Below are positions 38,891-46,809 of a stretch of 64,000 nucleotides of DNA, in pieces. The stretch's first letter is position 1. Each line of letters starts with the position of its first letter. Source of the stretch: Devosia oryzisoli (GTDB lineage: Bacteria > Pseudomonadota > Alphaproteobacteria > Rhizobiales > Devosiaceae); assembly GCF_014837245.1 (NCBI RefSeq), contig NZ_JACYFU010000002.1, positions 930,001 to 994,000 of the forward strand. Reading direction: 5' to 3'. Below the pieces are notes generated by a model. That model did not search any database and was not told the origin of the DNA. It worked only from the letters and a program-made list of their open reading frames with translations. The position numbers and the translations under genes are program-made.

Positions 38891-40342
38891 CTAGTACTTG
38901 TCGGCGGTGAAATCTTCGCCGGGCTGCCAGGCTTCGAACACCCAGTCGTCGCGCGACACTTCGGCACCCTTGCCCTTGGCCGCCTCTATGGCGCGGTCGC
39001 GTTCGCGGTTCATCTGGTCGGCATATTGCTGCAGGATCGGTTTTGGATCGCTGAAGGCCCCGCTAAAGGCGCCCTGCAGGATTTCCCCAAGGCCCGGAGT
39101 GACGTCGCGCATTTCCGCATAGACCTGGCCAACAGCGGTGTTGCGCACCAAGGGATCGGGGGCGATGCGCACATACTCCTGGTAGCCGGTGACGACCTTT
39201 TTATAGGCAGGGTGGACGTTGGCGCGCTCGACGGCAGTCGGGTCGAGCGGCGGCTGGTCCATGCGCTCGGCCAGCGCCACATAATACTCGTCCGTGGTGA
39301 GCATCTGCAGCACCTGCGTCACGAGGTCGGGGTGCTGGGACTGCGCCGACATGTAGAAGGTGCCGGTGCTCGGGGCGCGATAGTTGAAGGCGCTGGCCTT
39401 GTCCTTGGGATAGGGCACCTGGCCGGTGACGCTGATCAGGTCGATCTGCTCCTTGAAGCTGCCGTTGAGCACGCCGCTGTTCCAGGGTCCGTCAAAGAAC
39501 ATCGCGGCCTCGCCGGCGACCCAGCGGGATCGCCCCTGCCGGGCGTCGACCGACGACGATGCAGGGTGGAGCGACCCATCCTTCTGGAAGGACATCAGGA
39601 ACTCCAGCGCGTCGAGGAAGGGCTGGGACGCATGCGCGTAGTCGCCGGTCTTCCAGTCGACCTCGCCAGCGGCGCCGGCGGCCTGGGCCAGATCGATGAG
39701 ATGGGCCTTCATGCGGTCGCCGAACTGCAGCGGCAGGATCAATCCGTACTTGCCGTCCTTGGTGGCGCCCAGCGCGGCCTTGCGCGCGTCGTCCCAGCTT
39801 TCCGGCCCGGTTTCGGCATCCATGCCGGCTGCGGCGAGATCGTCCTTGAAAAACCACAGCGACGTCGAGGTCTGCCTTATGGCGAAGATGGGGAAGCTGT
39901 AGGGCTTGCCGTCGAAGTTGGTGAACCCCTCGGCCAGCGCTTCCTTCTGGAACGGCTTGTCGAAGACAAAGCTGTCGGCGAGGGGCTGGAACCAGCCCGC
40001 GGCCTGCAGGGAATTGATGGTTGCGGCATTGCCATTCGGCACACTGAACACATCCGGCAGCTGGTTGCTGCGGAACGCCAGCTGCAGCGACTGCATCATG
40101 TCGGCGGGATTGCCCGGGGTGTACTCCACCTTGGCCGGGTTGGCGGCCGCGAAATCGGTCCAGACCTTCTCGTGCAGCGGGATCAGCGGCTGGAAGATGT
40201 CCCACCACTTGATGGTGGCGGTATCCTGGGCGAACGCCCTGCCCGGCAGCAAGCCGGCCGCACCAAGCATCGCCATGCCCTGCAGCAGCGTACGCCGGCT
40301 CAGCCCGGCAGATGGCGCAGCGCCATCCCGTGAAATGGTCAT
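38891..40342 (-). CDS. Extracellular sugar-binding protein of the second ABC importer
   Basis: About 483 aa. The N-terminus LSRRTLLQGMAMLGAAGLLPG carries a twin-arginine-type signal with cleavage after AFA. The mature protein is a family-1 solute-binding protein (WWDIFQPLIPLHEKVWTDFA, FRSNQLPDVFSVPNGNAATI, AMFFDGPWNSGVLNG). I chose the ATG at 40342, which has GGAGGA 8 bases upstream; the ATG at 40348 is too close to that site. It is first in the minus-strand operon of binding protein, two permeases, sulfatase and hydrolase. Confidence 0.86.
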   Translation of the reverse strand: MTISRDGAAPSAGLSRRTLLQGMAMLGAAGLLPGRAFAQDTATIKWWDIFQPLIPLHEKVWTDFAAANPAKVEYTPGNPADMMQSLQLAFRSNQLPDVFSVPNGNAATINSLQAAGWFQPLADSFVFDKPFQKEALAEGFTNFDGKPYSFPIFAIRQTSTSLWFFKDDLAAAGMDAETGPESWDDARKAALGATKDGKYGLILPLQFGDRMKAHLIDLAQAAGAAGEVDWKTGDYAHASQPFLDALEFLMSFQKDGSLHPASSSVDARQGRSRWVAGEAAMFFDGPWNSGVLNGSFKEQIDLISVTGQVPYPKDKASAFNYRAPSTGTFYMSAQSQHPDLVTQVLQMLTTDEYYVALAERMDQPPLDPTAVERANVHPAYKKVVTGYQEYVRIAPDPLVRNTAVGQVYAEMRDVTPGLGEILQGAFSGAFSDPKPILQQYADQMNRERDRAIEAAKGKGAEVSRDDWVFEAWQPGEDFTADKY

Positions 40343-40432
40343 TTCCATTCTCCTCCCGGCCACCCCTTGGATGGCATCGACATCGGATCGAGCCCGTGCC
40401 GGGCCGACCCTGCGCTCCTCCAGCACGCCAGG

Positions 40433-40484
40433 ATGCTAGTAGTTATTTATAACTGTTGTCAACACGGGTTAGTGTTTTATAACA
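40433..40484. promoter_or_regulatory. Divergent promoters with three palindromic operator-like sites
   Basis: Toward the minus strand: TTGACA (40457-40462) and TAGCAT (40433-40438), 18-bp spacing, for the binding-protein operon. Toward the plus strand: TTGTCA (40456-40461) and TATAAC (40478-40483), 16-bp spacing, for the LacI gene. The two -35 boxes share the palindrome TGTTGTCAACA (40454-40464). GTTATTTATAAC (40442-40453) fills one spacer and TGTTTTATAACA (40473-40484) covers the other -10. The layout fits joint repression of both directions by the LacI protein encoded next to it. Confidence 0.6.
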
Positions 40485-40556
40485 GGACAGGCCCTGCGGG
40501 TATCGTGCGATTTCCTTTTGGCGAAAGCTGCGATATTCCTCGGTCGGGAGGGGCAA

Positions 40557-41657
40557 GTGAACAGACGCAAGACGGAAAAGGCCAGCGCCCGCCCGACCAT
40601 GGTTGACGTGGCAAAGTTGGCTGGAGTCAGCCAGGCCACCGTCTCCATGGTGCTCAACGAAACCGGCGGCACGCGGGTGACCGAAAAGACGCGGGCACTG
40701 GTGCGCGACGCGGCCGAGGCGCTCGGCTATCGCGTGTGGATGCGCGCGCCGGTCGGCAGCGGCGGCCTGCAGGCCATCGGCTTCGTCATCGACGACAGCA
40801 CCTCCAATCCCATCGTCAACCGGGCCATCGACGCGGCGCGCCAGTTGGCCTGGGAGAACGAGGCAGTGCTGGTGGTGCTTCCCACCCAGAACGACGAGCG
40901 TCTCCGGGCGGCGGCGCTGGAGCTGCTCTTTGCCCACCGGGTCGTGGGGGTCGTCTTCGCCGCCTTCTTCACGCGCGAATACACCCTGCCGCAGAAACTG
41001 AGCTCGGTGCCCGTCGTCCTCATCAACTGCCACACCAAGGGGGACCAGGCCCCTGCCATCCTGCCCGCCCACGCCCTGGGCGCCGAAACCGCGGTGCGCC
41101 ACCTCACGGCCCAGCGGCACCGGCGCATCGCCTTCATCAGCGGCGAGAGCTGGATGGAAGCAAGCAAGGACCGGTTGCGCGGCTACAAGCGCGGCCTCAA
41201 GGCGGCCGGCATCGCCTTCGACCCGGGACTGGTCCGCACCGGAAACTGGACGCTTTCGGGTGGCCACGACTGCACGCGCGAACTTCTCGCCCTGCCCGAG
41301 CCGCCGACGGCGATCTTCTGCGCGAGCGACGAGATGGCCATCGGCTGCTACGAGGCCATCAAGGAAGCGGGCCTGTCCATTCCGCACGACATTTCAGTCG
41401 TGGGTTTTGACGATGCCCCATCCTCGCGCCATCTCGAGCCGCCGCTGACCACGATCCTGGTTCCGCACGAAGACATGGGGCGGCGCGCCATAACCCACAT
41501 CTATGCCAAGCGCGAAGGCCAGGACCGCAGCGGCATCATCAGCGGGCGCCTGCAGATCGAATGCCCGCTGGTTGAGAGAAAATCCGTCGCGCCGCCGCGA
41601 GCATCACGTGCCCCCGCGGCACAGCGCACCGACCACGACACAAGCTCAAGCGCATGA
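40557..41657 (+). CDS. LacI-family transcriptional regulator (second)
   Basis: A 366-aa LacI/GalR repressor: helix-turn-helix MVDVAKLAGVSQATVSMVLN, hinge TRALVRDAAEALGYRVW, and effector domain with IGFVIDDSTSNPIVNRAIDA and AIFCASDEMAIGCYEAIKEA. It starts at a GTG with GGGAGGGG a few bases upstream; an earlier in-frame TTG at 40518 adds residues before the DNA-binding domain and lies nearer the promoter. It is divergent from the second importer operon and very likely controls it through the palindromes between the two. Confidence 0.88.
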   Translation: MNRRKTEKASARPTMVDVAKLAGVSQATVSMVLNETGGTRVTEKTRALVRDAAEALGYRVWMRAPVGSGGLQAIGFVIDDSTSNPIVNRAIDAARQLAWENEAVLVVLPTQNDERLRAAALELLFAHRVVGVVFAAFFTREYTLPQKLSSVPVVLINCHTKGDQAPAILPAHALGAETAVRHLTAQRHRRIAFISGESWMEASKDRLRGYKRGLKAAGIAFDPGLVRTGNWTLSGGHDCTRELLALPEPPTAIFCASDEMAIGCYEAIKEAGLSIPHDISVVGFDDAPSSRHLEPPLTTILVPHEDMGRRAITHIYAKREGQDRSGIISGRLQIECPLVERKSVAPPRASRAPAAQRTDHDTSSSA

Positions 41658-41667
41658 AGGAACACCA

Positions 41668-42090
41668 ATGAACCAGCTTGAATGCGCACTGCGGACCGCG
41701 CTGGACGTGCACGAAGGTCAGCTCGACAAGGGCGGCTCGCCCTACATTCTCCACCCCATCCGGGTGATGATGCAGATGGAGACCGAACCGGAGCGCGTAG
41801 TGGCGCTGTTGCATGACAGCGTTGAAGACGGCGACGAGTTTGATCTCGCCCAGGTCGAAGCGAAGTTCGGCGGCAGAATTGCATCCGCCGTCGAGGCCAT
41901 CACCAAGCGCGAGAACGAGCCCTACCAGACCTATCTCGGGCGAGTCAAAAGCGACGCCATCGCCACTAAGGTGAAGTTGGCGGACATCAAGGACAACAGC
42001 GACATCATGCGCCTGGGGCGCGCGCTCGACGACAAGGACAGGGTGCGGCTGGAAAAATATCGGCTCGCCAGAATGTTCCTCGAAGCCTGA
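41668..42090 (+). CDS. Small HD-domain protein (RelA/SpoT-hydrolase-like)
   Basis: A 140-aa single-domain protein. YILHPIRVMMQMETEPERVV and ALLHDSVEDGDEFDLAQVEA give the His and His-Asp of the HD metal site, and AIATKVKLADIKDNSD resembles the later conserved Lys/Asn-Asp region of the ppGpp-hydrolase half of RelA/SpoT. There is no synthetase domain, so it is like a small alarmone hydrolase or a related phosphohydrolase. A GAAGGA site precedes the ATG. It is the last chromosomal gene before the Tn7-like left end, which starts 73 bp after its stop. Confidence 0.78.
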   Translation: MNQLECALRTALDVHEGQLDKGGSPYILHPIRVMMQMETEPERVVALLHDSVEDGDEFDLAQVEAKFGGRIASAVEAITKRENEPYQTYLGRVKSDAIATKVKLADIKDNSDIMRLGRALDDKDRVRLEKYRLARMFLEA

Positions 42091-42163
42091 GCGACCCGCC
42101 ATTCTGACCAAAGCAGCCATTATAACGCAGCGTTTGCGAGGAAATACCCCGGCGCAAAACCAC

Positions 42164-42290
42164 TGTCGATACCAAATGTATGCGGGTCGCCTAAGCCTCT
42201 GAAATTGCTTGAAGCACCAAATTCTTATGGGTCGATTTACCAAAGACTTTTGGGTCGATGTGTGCAGATTGCCAAAGGTTTTTGGGTCGC
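42164..42290. repeat. Left end of a Tn7-like transposon with four TnsB-site-like repeats
   Basis: The end begins TGTCGA at 42164. Four 20-bp repeats follow, all in the same orientation: 42171-42190, 42216-42235, 42239-42258 and 42271-42290. Their consensus is RCCAAANNNTTNTGGGTCGM, with CCAAA and GGGTCG invariant apart from one base, and spacing is uneven (45, 23, 32 bp). This matches the multiple TnsB-binding sites at the ends of Tn7-like elements, with 5'-TGT at the tip. The 5 bp outside the tip are ACCAC, the expected target duplication; the other copy would lie past the right edge of the window. Confidence 0.8.
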
Positions 42291-42459
42291 TTTCCACAAA
42301 AGTCCACTCTCCAACCGGCGCCTCTAATTGGTTTTCCAGAGAACGCATTTAGCTTCTTGAACGAATCCGGCATCCGGACGAACGTCACAGCGGGCATCTG
42401 CGCGCTCATGTCGCTTGCATGAGGCTGGTGTAGGGTGGCGTGCAGATAGAGGGGCGCAA

Positions 42460-44025
42460 ATGACCGATAACTCACCGCAAAAATTGCAGTGGTCGAAATT
42501 GCTCTCCAAAGAGCGCTGGCCGCGGGAGACCCCGGAGGAGGAAGGCGACACCACGCGGCCAGACTGGATGACCGTCAGCCGCACCGAGACAGAGCGTGAC
42601 TACGATCGCATTCTCTTCGCCACCCCAACACGGCGCTTAGGAGATAAGACGCAGGTGTTCCCGCTGGAGAAGAATGAAAGCGTCCGGAACCGACTTACTC
42701 ATAGTCACGAAGTAGCGAACTTGGCCCGCTCCATCGGCACCCATCTGGTCCATAGCGAACTCGGAAATCTGATCATAGAGGACGCGATCAGCGGCGGTGA
42801 ATGGAAGGAGGATGAGGTTAAGCGTGCCGTACCGGCCATTTTGGCGGCCGTAGGGTTGGCACACGATATGGGAAACCCTCCCTTCGGCCATCAGGGTGAA
42901 GCCGCCATTCGAGACTGGGTAACTTCGAGGGAGCCGACCCTCTTTCAGGTGCGCGAGGATACTGCCGGATACTCGGCTGGAGATCTAATCAAGGCTGACG
43001 TAGACCGGCTTACTAAGCAGCACCGCGAAGACTTCCGGCAGTTCGAGGGAAACGCACAAACCCTACGGACCCTGACGCGCCTGCAGGTGGTCAAAGATAA
43101 CCGTGGGCTCAACCTGACCTTTGGAACTCTCGCCGCAACGATGAAATACACCGTGGCGTCTGATCATGTGATTTCCGAGGCGCCCGCGCACGGGAAAAAG
43201 GTCGGCTACTTTGCGGCCGAAGCAGATCTCGTAGCGACAGTACGGACAGCAACGGGGCTATCGCATGGCGAGATGCGACATCCGCTAACCTACCTGATGG
43301 AAGCGTGTGACGATACCGCTTACTCCATAGTCGACATTGAGGATGCCGTTAAGAAACAGATCGTCTCTTTTGCCGACCTGATTGACTGGTTGAAGAATGA
43401 CGAAACGCTGAAGGAAGACGAGCTTGCCCAGTGGGTCCTCGCGCAAGCTGAGGCTGGAGCCAACTCTGCCCGCCGGGCGAAGCTATCTTCTGCGGAATTT
43501 AACGACGTCTCGATGCAGATTTTCCGGGCTTCAGCCATAACCGCGTTTGTAGCAGCCACGATCAAGTGCTTCACTGCGCATTACGATGCCATTATGACAA
43601 CGGGCCTTGAGAAGTCCCTGCTAGACGTGAGCCTTGCAGCACCTCTTGCAAAGTCCATGAAGAAATTTGCCTTCAACAATGCCTACAAGCATCGCGAAGT
43701 GCTGAAGATTGAGCTCAACGGTTTCAACACCATCCATGGTCTGATGGACATGTTGTGGCGTGGCATCAGCGAACGAGAGAGCTTTGCCGATCCAAAATCA
43801 CCCCGAACCACGCCATTCACTCGCTACGCCTACAGCCGCATCAGCGAAAATTATCGGCGCGTCTTCGAAGGGCGAGACACTGCCAAGCGGGCAAGCGATG
43901 ACGCCCTGCCGATCCGTTACCGTGAACTGCAGCTGCTGACAGATATGGTCGCAGGTATGACTGACCAGTACGCGATCGACCTCTACAACGAACTGAAGGG
44001 CTTCCATGTCGGCGCTTCCGCATAG
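42460..44025 (+). CDS. dGTPase-like HD-domain triphosphohydrolase
   Basis: About 521 aa. The N-terminal RDYDRILFATPTRRLGDKTQ and NRLTHSHEVANLARSIG, then VGLAHDMGNPPFGHQGEAAI (HD pair at about 135-136), are hallmark dGTPase sequences; a later Asp comes in EACDDTAYSIVDIED. The enzyme hydrolyses dGTP (or other dNTPs) to nucleoside and triphosphate. dGTPases acting as anti-phage enzymes by draining dNTPs are known. The ATG at 42460 was chosen over earlier in-frame starts that add residues unlike the family. It is the first cargo gene inside the left end and overlaps the next gene by 20 bp. Confidence 0.85.
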   Translation: MTDNSPQKLQWSKLLSKERWPRETPEEEGDTTRPDWMTVSRTETERDYDRILFATPTRRLGDKTQVFPLEKNESVRNRLTHSHEVANLARSIGTHLVHSELGNLIIEDAISGGEWKEDEVKRAVPAILAAVGLAHDMGNPPFGHQGEAAIRDWVTSREPTLFQVREDTAGYSAGDLIKADVDRLTKQHREDFRQFEGNAQTLRTLTRLQVVKDNRGLNLTFGTLAATMKYTVASDHVISEAPAHGKKVGYFAAEADLVATVRTATGLSHGEMRHPLTYLMEACDDTAYSIVDIEDAVKKQIVSFADLIDWLKNDETLKEDELAQWVLAQAEAGANSARRAKLSSAEFNDVSMQIFRASAITAFVAATIKCFTAHYDAIMTTGLEKSLLDVSLAAPLAKSMKKFAFNNAYKHREVLKIELNGFNTIHGLMDMLWRGISERESFADPKSPRTTPFTRYAYSRISENYRRVFEGRDTAKRASDDALPIRYRELQLLTDMVAGMTDQYAIDLYNELKGFHVGASA

Positions 44026-44827
44026 ATCCGACGCCCGCACTCTGCTGCGCAAACGGGCGCACTACTTCTTCTCAACTGCCAGGAAGCGCAGGTCGGAAGT
44101 CGCGGCCTTTGCTGCCGACCTCGAGAAGTTGGGAGAGACCGTCGCCATCGGCGGCTTTCTTCGTGATCTTCACCTGAATGGCAATCGCCATTTCTCGTCG
44201 GACGTTGACTTCGTCGTCAACCCCCACTCTTTGACCGACTTCGAGCGGATGATGCGCTCGATGGATGCAGTTCGAAACAGATTTGGCGGCTACGCGATTC
44301 AGCAATCGCGCTGGAAGGTAGAGGTGTGGCCTCTCGCGTTAACGTGGGCTTCGGTCGAGAAGTATGTAGATGTTCGATCCATCAGCGATCTACTCAAGGT
44401 AACGTTTTTCACTTGGGATTCGGTTCTGTACTCCGTGTCACACGGCAGGATCATCACTACCGAGGATTACTTCGATAACGTCGGTAAACGCCTCCTAGAC
44501 GTTAACCTTCGTCCGAATCCCAATCCCGTCGGCAATGCGGTACGGGCAATCAGGTACGCTCACAAATGGCGTGCCGCTATTGGGAAACAATTGGCCATCC
44601 ACATAGCTCAACAAGTTAAAGACGTCGGCTGGGACCAGCTTGCCAAGTATGAGAGGCAGTCATTCCCCCAACCGATTTTGGCGTTTCTCGATGGCGAATC
44701 CATCCAGTCTGCGATCGATAAGTTCATCGAAGCGGATGAGCAAAGCCATCAATTGTTCGGGGACCCCGCTCAGTTGACGCTGGCTCTGGGAGCCCTGTCT
44801 TCATCACCGGAGAGCGAACGGCACTGA
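44006..44827 (+). CDS. Polymerase-beta-fold nucleotidyltransferase (CCA-enzyme-head-like)
   Basis: A 273-aa protein. AIGGFLRDLHLNGNRHFSSDVDFVV contains the GG...RD and DxD motifs (Asp at about 66 and 68) found in CCA-adding and poly(A)-polymerase heads and other minimal nucleotidyltransferases; the rest is helical. It starts within the end of the dGTPase gene, so the two are translationally coupled. Its substrate is unknown. The pairing suggests a two-part defence or toxin system in which the transferase modifies RNA or protein while the dGTPase acts on the nucleotide pool; this is inference. Confidence 0.7.
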   Translation: MSALPHRSDARTLLRKRAHYFFSTARKRRSEVAAFAADLEKLGETVAIGGFLRDLHLNGNRHFSSDVDFVVNPHSLTDFERMMRSMDAVRNRFGGYAIQQSRWKVEVWPLALTWASVEKYVDVRSISDLLKVTFFTWDSVLYSVSHGRIITTEDYFDNVGKRLLDVNLRPNPNPVGNAVRAIRYAHKWRAAIGKQLAIHIAQQVKDVGWDQLAKYERQSFPQPILAFLDGESIQSAIDKFIEADEQSHQLFGDPAQLTLALGALSSSPESERH

Positions 44828-44867
44828 GTTTTCTGCGGGCGCAACGACTCGGAGGAGCCAATTAGCT

Positions 44868-45662
44868 CTAGGCGTCGACCATGGCCTCATGCAGCTTCAG
44901 CATAGTGACCACGCCTTCGCCTGGGACGCGAAACGACTGCTCGGTGATCTCGTATCGATCGGCGCCGTTCGTGTTGAACCAGGCGTCGGCACCAATCTTT
45001 CGCGGAAAACCCTCGTCGCGCGCATCGGGATTGTGAAGCAACTCGAATGCAAAGCTCTCGGCGTCCAGCTCGTCGCGGGGGAACCAGTACCCAGGGATTT
45101 TCTTTGCCGCCCTGAACCATTTTCTGCCGGCGCTGGCATGGTGGTGGATCATCATCAGATTGGGATACCGATCGCTGTCGATTACCCGGATCAACGTAGC
45201 TGTAAGGCTGCACTGAAACCGTTCTGCAATCGCCTTCAGCGCCTTAAGGTCCATCTTCGGGTGCTGCTTGCATGCTTCCTTGAAAAGCGGCCACGGCATA
45301 AGGAGGTCGGCAGCGTACTGGTCCGCGATCCGCTCCACCTGGTTATTCTTGGAGTACTTTCCTATGTCGGTTGAGCGGCAAGCTACCGTCTGTCCGCGAT
45401 GCTGCGCCCAGTGACCCAACTCGTGGGCGATAGAAAATCGCACACGGGAGGGCATAGAGTCCGGTAACACCGAGATGATGCCACGGTCGCCCAGACCGGT
45501 GATCATCGCTTCGCAGCTCTTCAGACGGCGACGCTTGATCTTCAAACCAGCGTAGTAGGCAATAGCTTCAATATCGATGTCTTCAGCACGCTCGATTCCT
45601 AACGAGCTCAGCAAGGCATCCGGTCGAAGATTCGTAGGGAGTGGATCAATCCTCTTCATCAC
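44868..45662 (-). CDS. ImmA/IrrE-family metallopeptidase
   Basis: A 264-aa protein with RFSIAHELGHWAQHRG (HExxH, His80-Glu81...His84) and the downstream QVERIADQYAADLLMP stretch with the third zinc ligand, the standard ImmA/IrrE core; a C-terminal region of unknown role follows. Family members cleave repressors or sigma/anti-sigma partners to switch on mobile-element or stress genes. Its start overlaps the end of the preceding acidic-protein gene by 17 bp. It is last in a minus-strand set (sigma factor, small acidic protein, peptidase) running away from the ubiquitin-like operon. Confidence 0.85.
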   Translation of the reverse strand: MMKRIDPLPTNLRPDALLSSLGIERAEDIDIEAIAYYAGLKIKRRRLKSCEAMITGLGDRGIISVLPDSMPSRVRFSIAHELGHWAQHRGQTVACRSTDIGKYSKNNQVERIADQYAADLLMPWPLFKEACKQHPKMDLKALKAIAERFQCSLTATLIRVIDSDRYPNLMMIHHHASAGRKWFRAAKKIPGYWFPRDELDAESFAFELLHNPDARDEGFPRKIGADAWFNTNGADRYEITEQSFRVPGEGVVTMLKLHEAMVDA

Positions 45663-46017
45663 GGACTTCCGCCTCCAGCTCCGCTATATCTTCTGCTATT
45701 GCATCCAAATCGGCGTCCATAGTGCCGTCTCCGAAACGCGCCGCCAACGTCACTTGGGCCGATGTATCACCGGCTTTTGCACGAGCCAGAAGCCGCCTAG
45801 CATTTTCTAGGTCGAGAACAGTTGCCGACGCCCCTTGTTTAAGTGACGAACCTGCCTTCGCTCGCTCCAAACGGGCTCGTGCCAGCTTTTTCTCACCAGC
45901 TGCTATCGCATCGTTGAACATGTTGAGATTGTCCTGATCATCAGGATTTACATGTTCTTCGCCGGACAGAATAAAATCTATCAAGCTATCCATTTGATCT
46001 TTCTTGTGGTCAGCCAT
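45646..46017 (-). CDS. Small acidic protein of unknown function
   Basis: A 123-aa, largely helical, Asp/Glu-rich protein (MADHKKDQMDSLIDFILSGE at the start; ATVLDLENARRLLARAKAGD in the middle; an acidic C-terminus). I recognise no family. Its ATG at 46017 lies within the last bases of the sigma-factor gene, and it overlaps the ImmA/IrrE gene at its other end. That position between a sigma factor and a peptidase is where an anti-sigma factor or a cleavable regulator would sit, but this is only a guess. Confidence 0.6.
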   Translation of the reverse strand: MADHKKDQMDSLIDFILSGEEHVNPDDQDNLNMFNDAIAAGEKKLARARLERAKAGSSLKQGASATVLDLENARRLLARAKAGDTSAQVTLAARFGDGTMDADLDAIAEDIAELEAEVRDEED

Positions 46018-46765
46018 GAGACTGTCCCTCCCTCGCGCGATACGCGGCGATAAACTTGTCCACCTGACGCTTGAACCGGGTCCGCAGTGCAGCCAGCCTC
46101 TTGGTGTCAACACCAATGGTGCCTTCAAGCTCTTCACCGCGGAGACCTTCCTGAAGGCCCATCAGGAGCATCTGCATTTCTTCGTCGCCTTCAAAATGCC
46201 GATCCAGGTGGTCATACATCTCTTCCACAAGGGCCTTCTGCTGGAGCTCCAGGGTGTTGTCGGCCGCCTCAACATCCAGCACCTGGTCACCCGCCAACGC
46301 CGAATATCCGCCGGCGATTTTCTCCACCTTCCGGGAGTCGGGGAGGAAGGACGCGTCGGAAGCCAGGCTTTTCATTACCCCCGCAAAGAACTGGACGAAG
46401 CTCTGGCTTCGCTTCCAGCGCCTCGTGCCGCTTACCGTTCTGACATAGGCCTCGCTGATGAGCTCGTCTGCGGACGCGAGATTTTCCCGAGCCGCCAGGA
46501 TCCGGGCAATCCGACCCAAACTTACTCGGTCAGTGTCGCATAGCGTCTGGAAGGCCTCACGAGCTTTCTCCGCCTCGTAATGTTCGTCATCAGATATGTC
46601 AGCTTGGTCCACCGAGCTCTCCGTGGAATTTGGCAGTCTTGTATCTTGCCCGCGCCACTCTATTTTTTCTACCTCTCCATCTGTACTTATCTTGCGCTCG
46701 AGGCGGCGAATTCCGACACGAGATTTTTCTTTGTCGGAATCTGCTGGCTCGAACGCATCCCTCAT
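46010..46765 (-). CDS. ECF-like RNA polymerase sigma factor
   Basis: About 251 aa. The segment around ASADELISEAYVRTVSGTRR and SFVQFFAGVMKSLASDASF resembles sigma-70 region 2 of ECF-type factors. The C-terminal LQEGLRGEELEGTIGVDTKR with LRTRFKRQVDKF resembles the region 4 helix-turn-helix. An about 65-residue charged N-terminal extension precedes them. I used the ATG at 46765. It is divergent from the ubiquitin-like operon, with only 44 bp between the two start codons, so it may direct transcription of that operon or of itself. Confidence 0.65.
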   Translation of the reverse strand: MRDAFEPADSDKEKSRVGIRRLERKISTDGEVEKIEWRGQDTRLPNSTESSVDQADISDDEHYEAEKAREAFQTLCDTDRVSLGRIARILAARENLASADELISEAYVRTVSGTRRWKRSQSFVQFFAGVMKSLASDASFLPDSRKVEKIAGGYSALAGDQVLDVEAADNTLELQQKALVEEMYDHLDRHFEGDEEMQMLLMGLQEGLRGEELEGTIGVDTKRLAALRTRFKRQVDKFIAAYRAREGQSHG

Positions 46766-46809
46766 AGGGACGGCTCGCCGTCGTAACCACAAGCTATGAG
46801 GGCTTGAAG

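Noticed and set aside
42171-42290. CRISPR array as an explanation for the four 20-bp repeats
   Set aside because: Spacing is irregular (45, 23, 32 bp), the repeats are only about 70% alike, no Cas genes are present, and they sit at a TGT transposon tip. TnsB sites explain them better.
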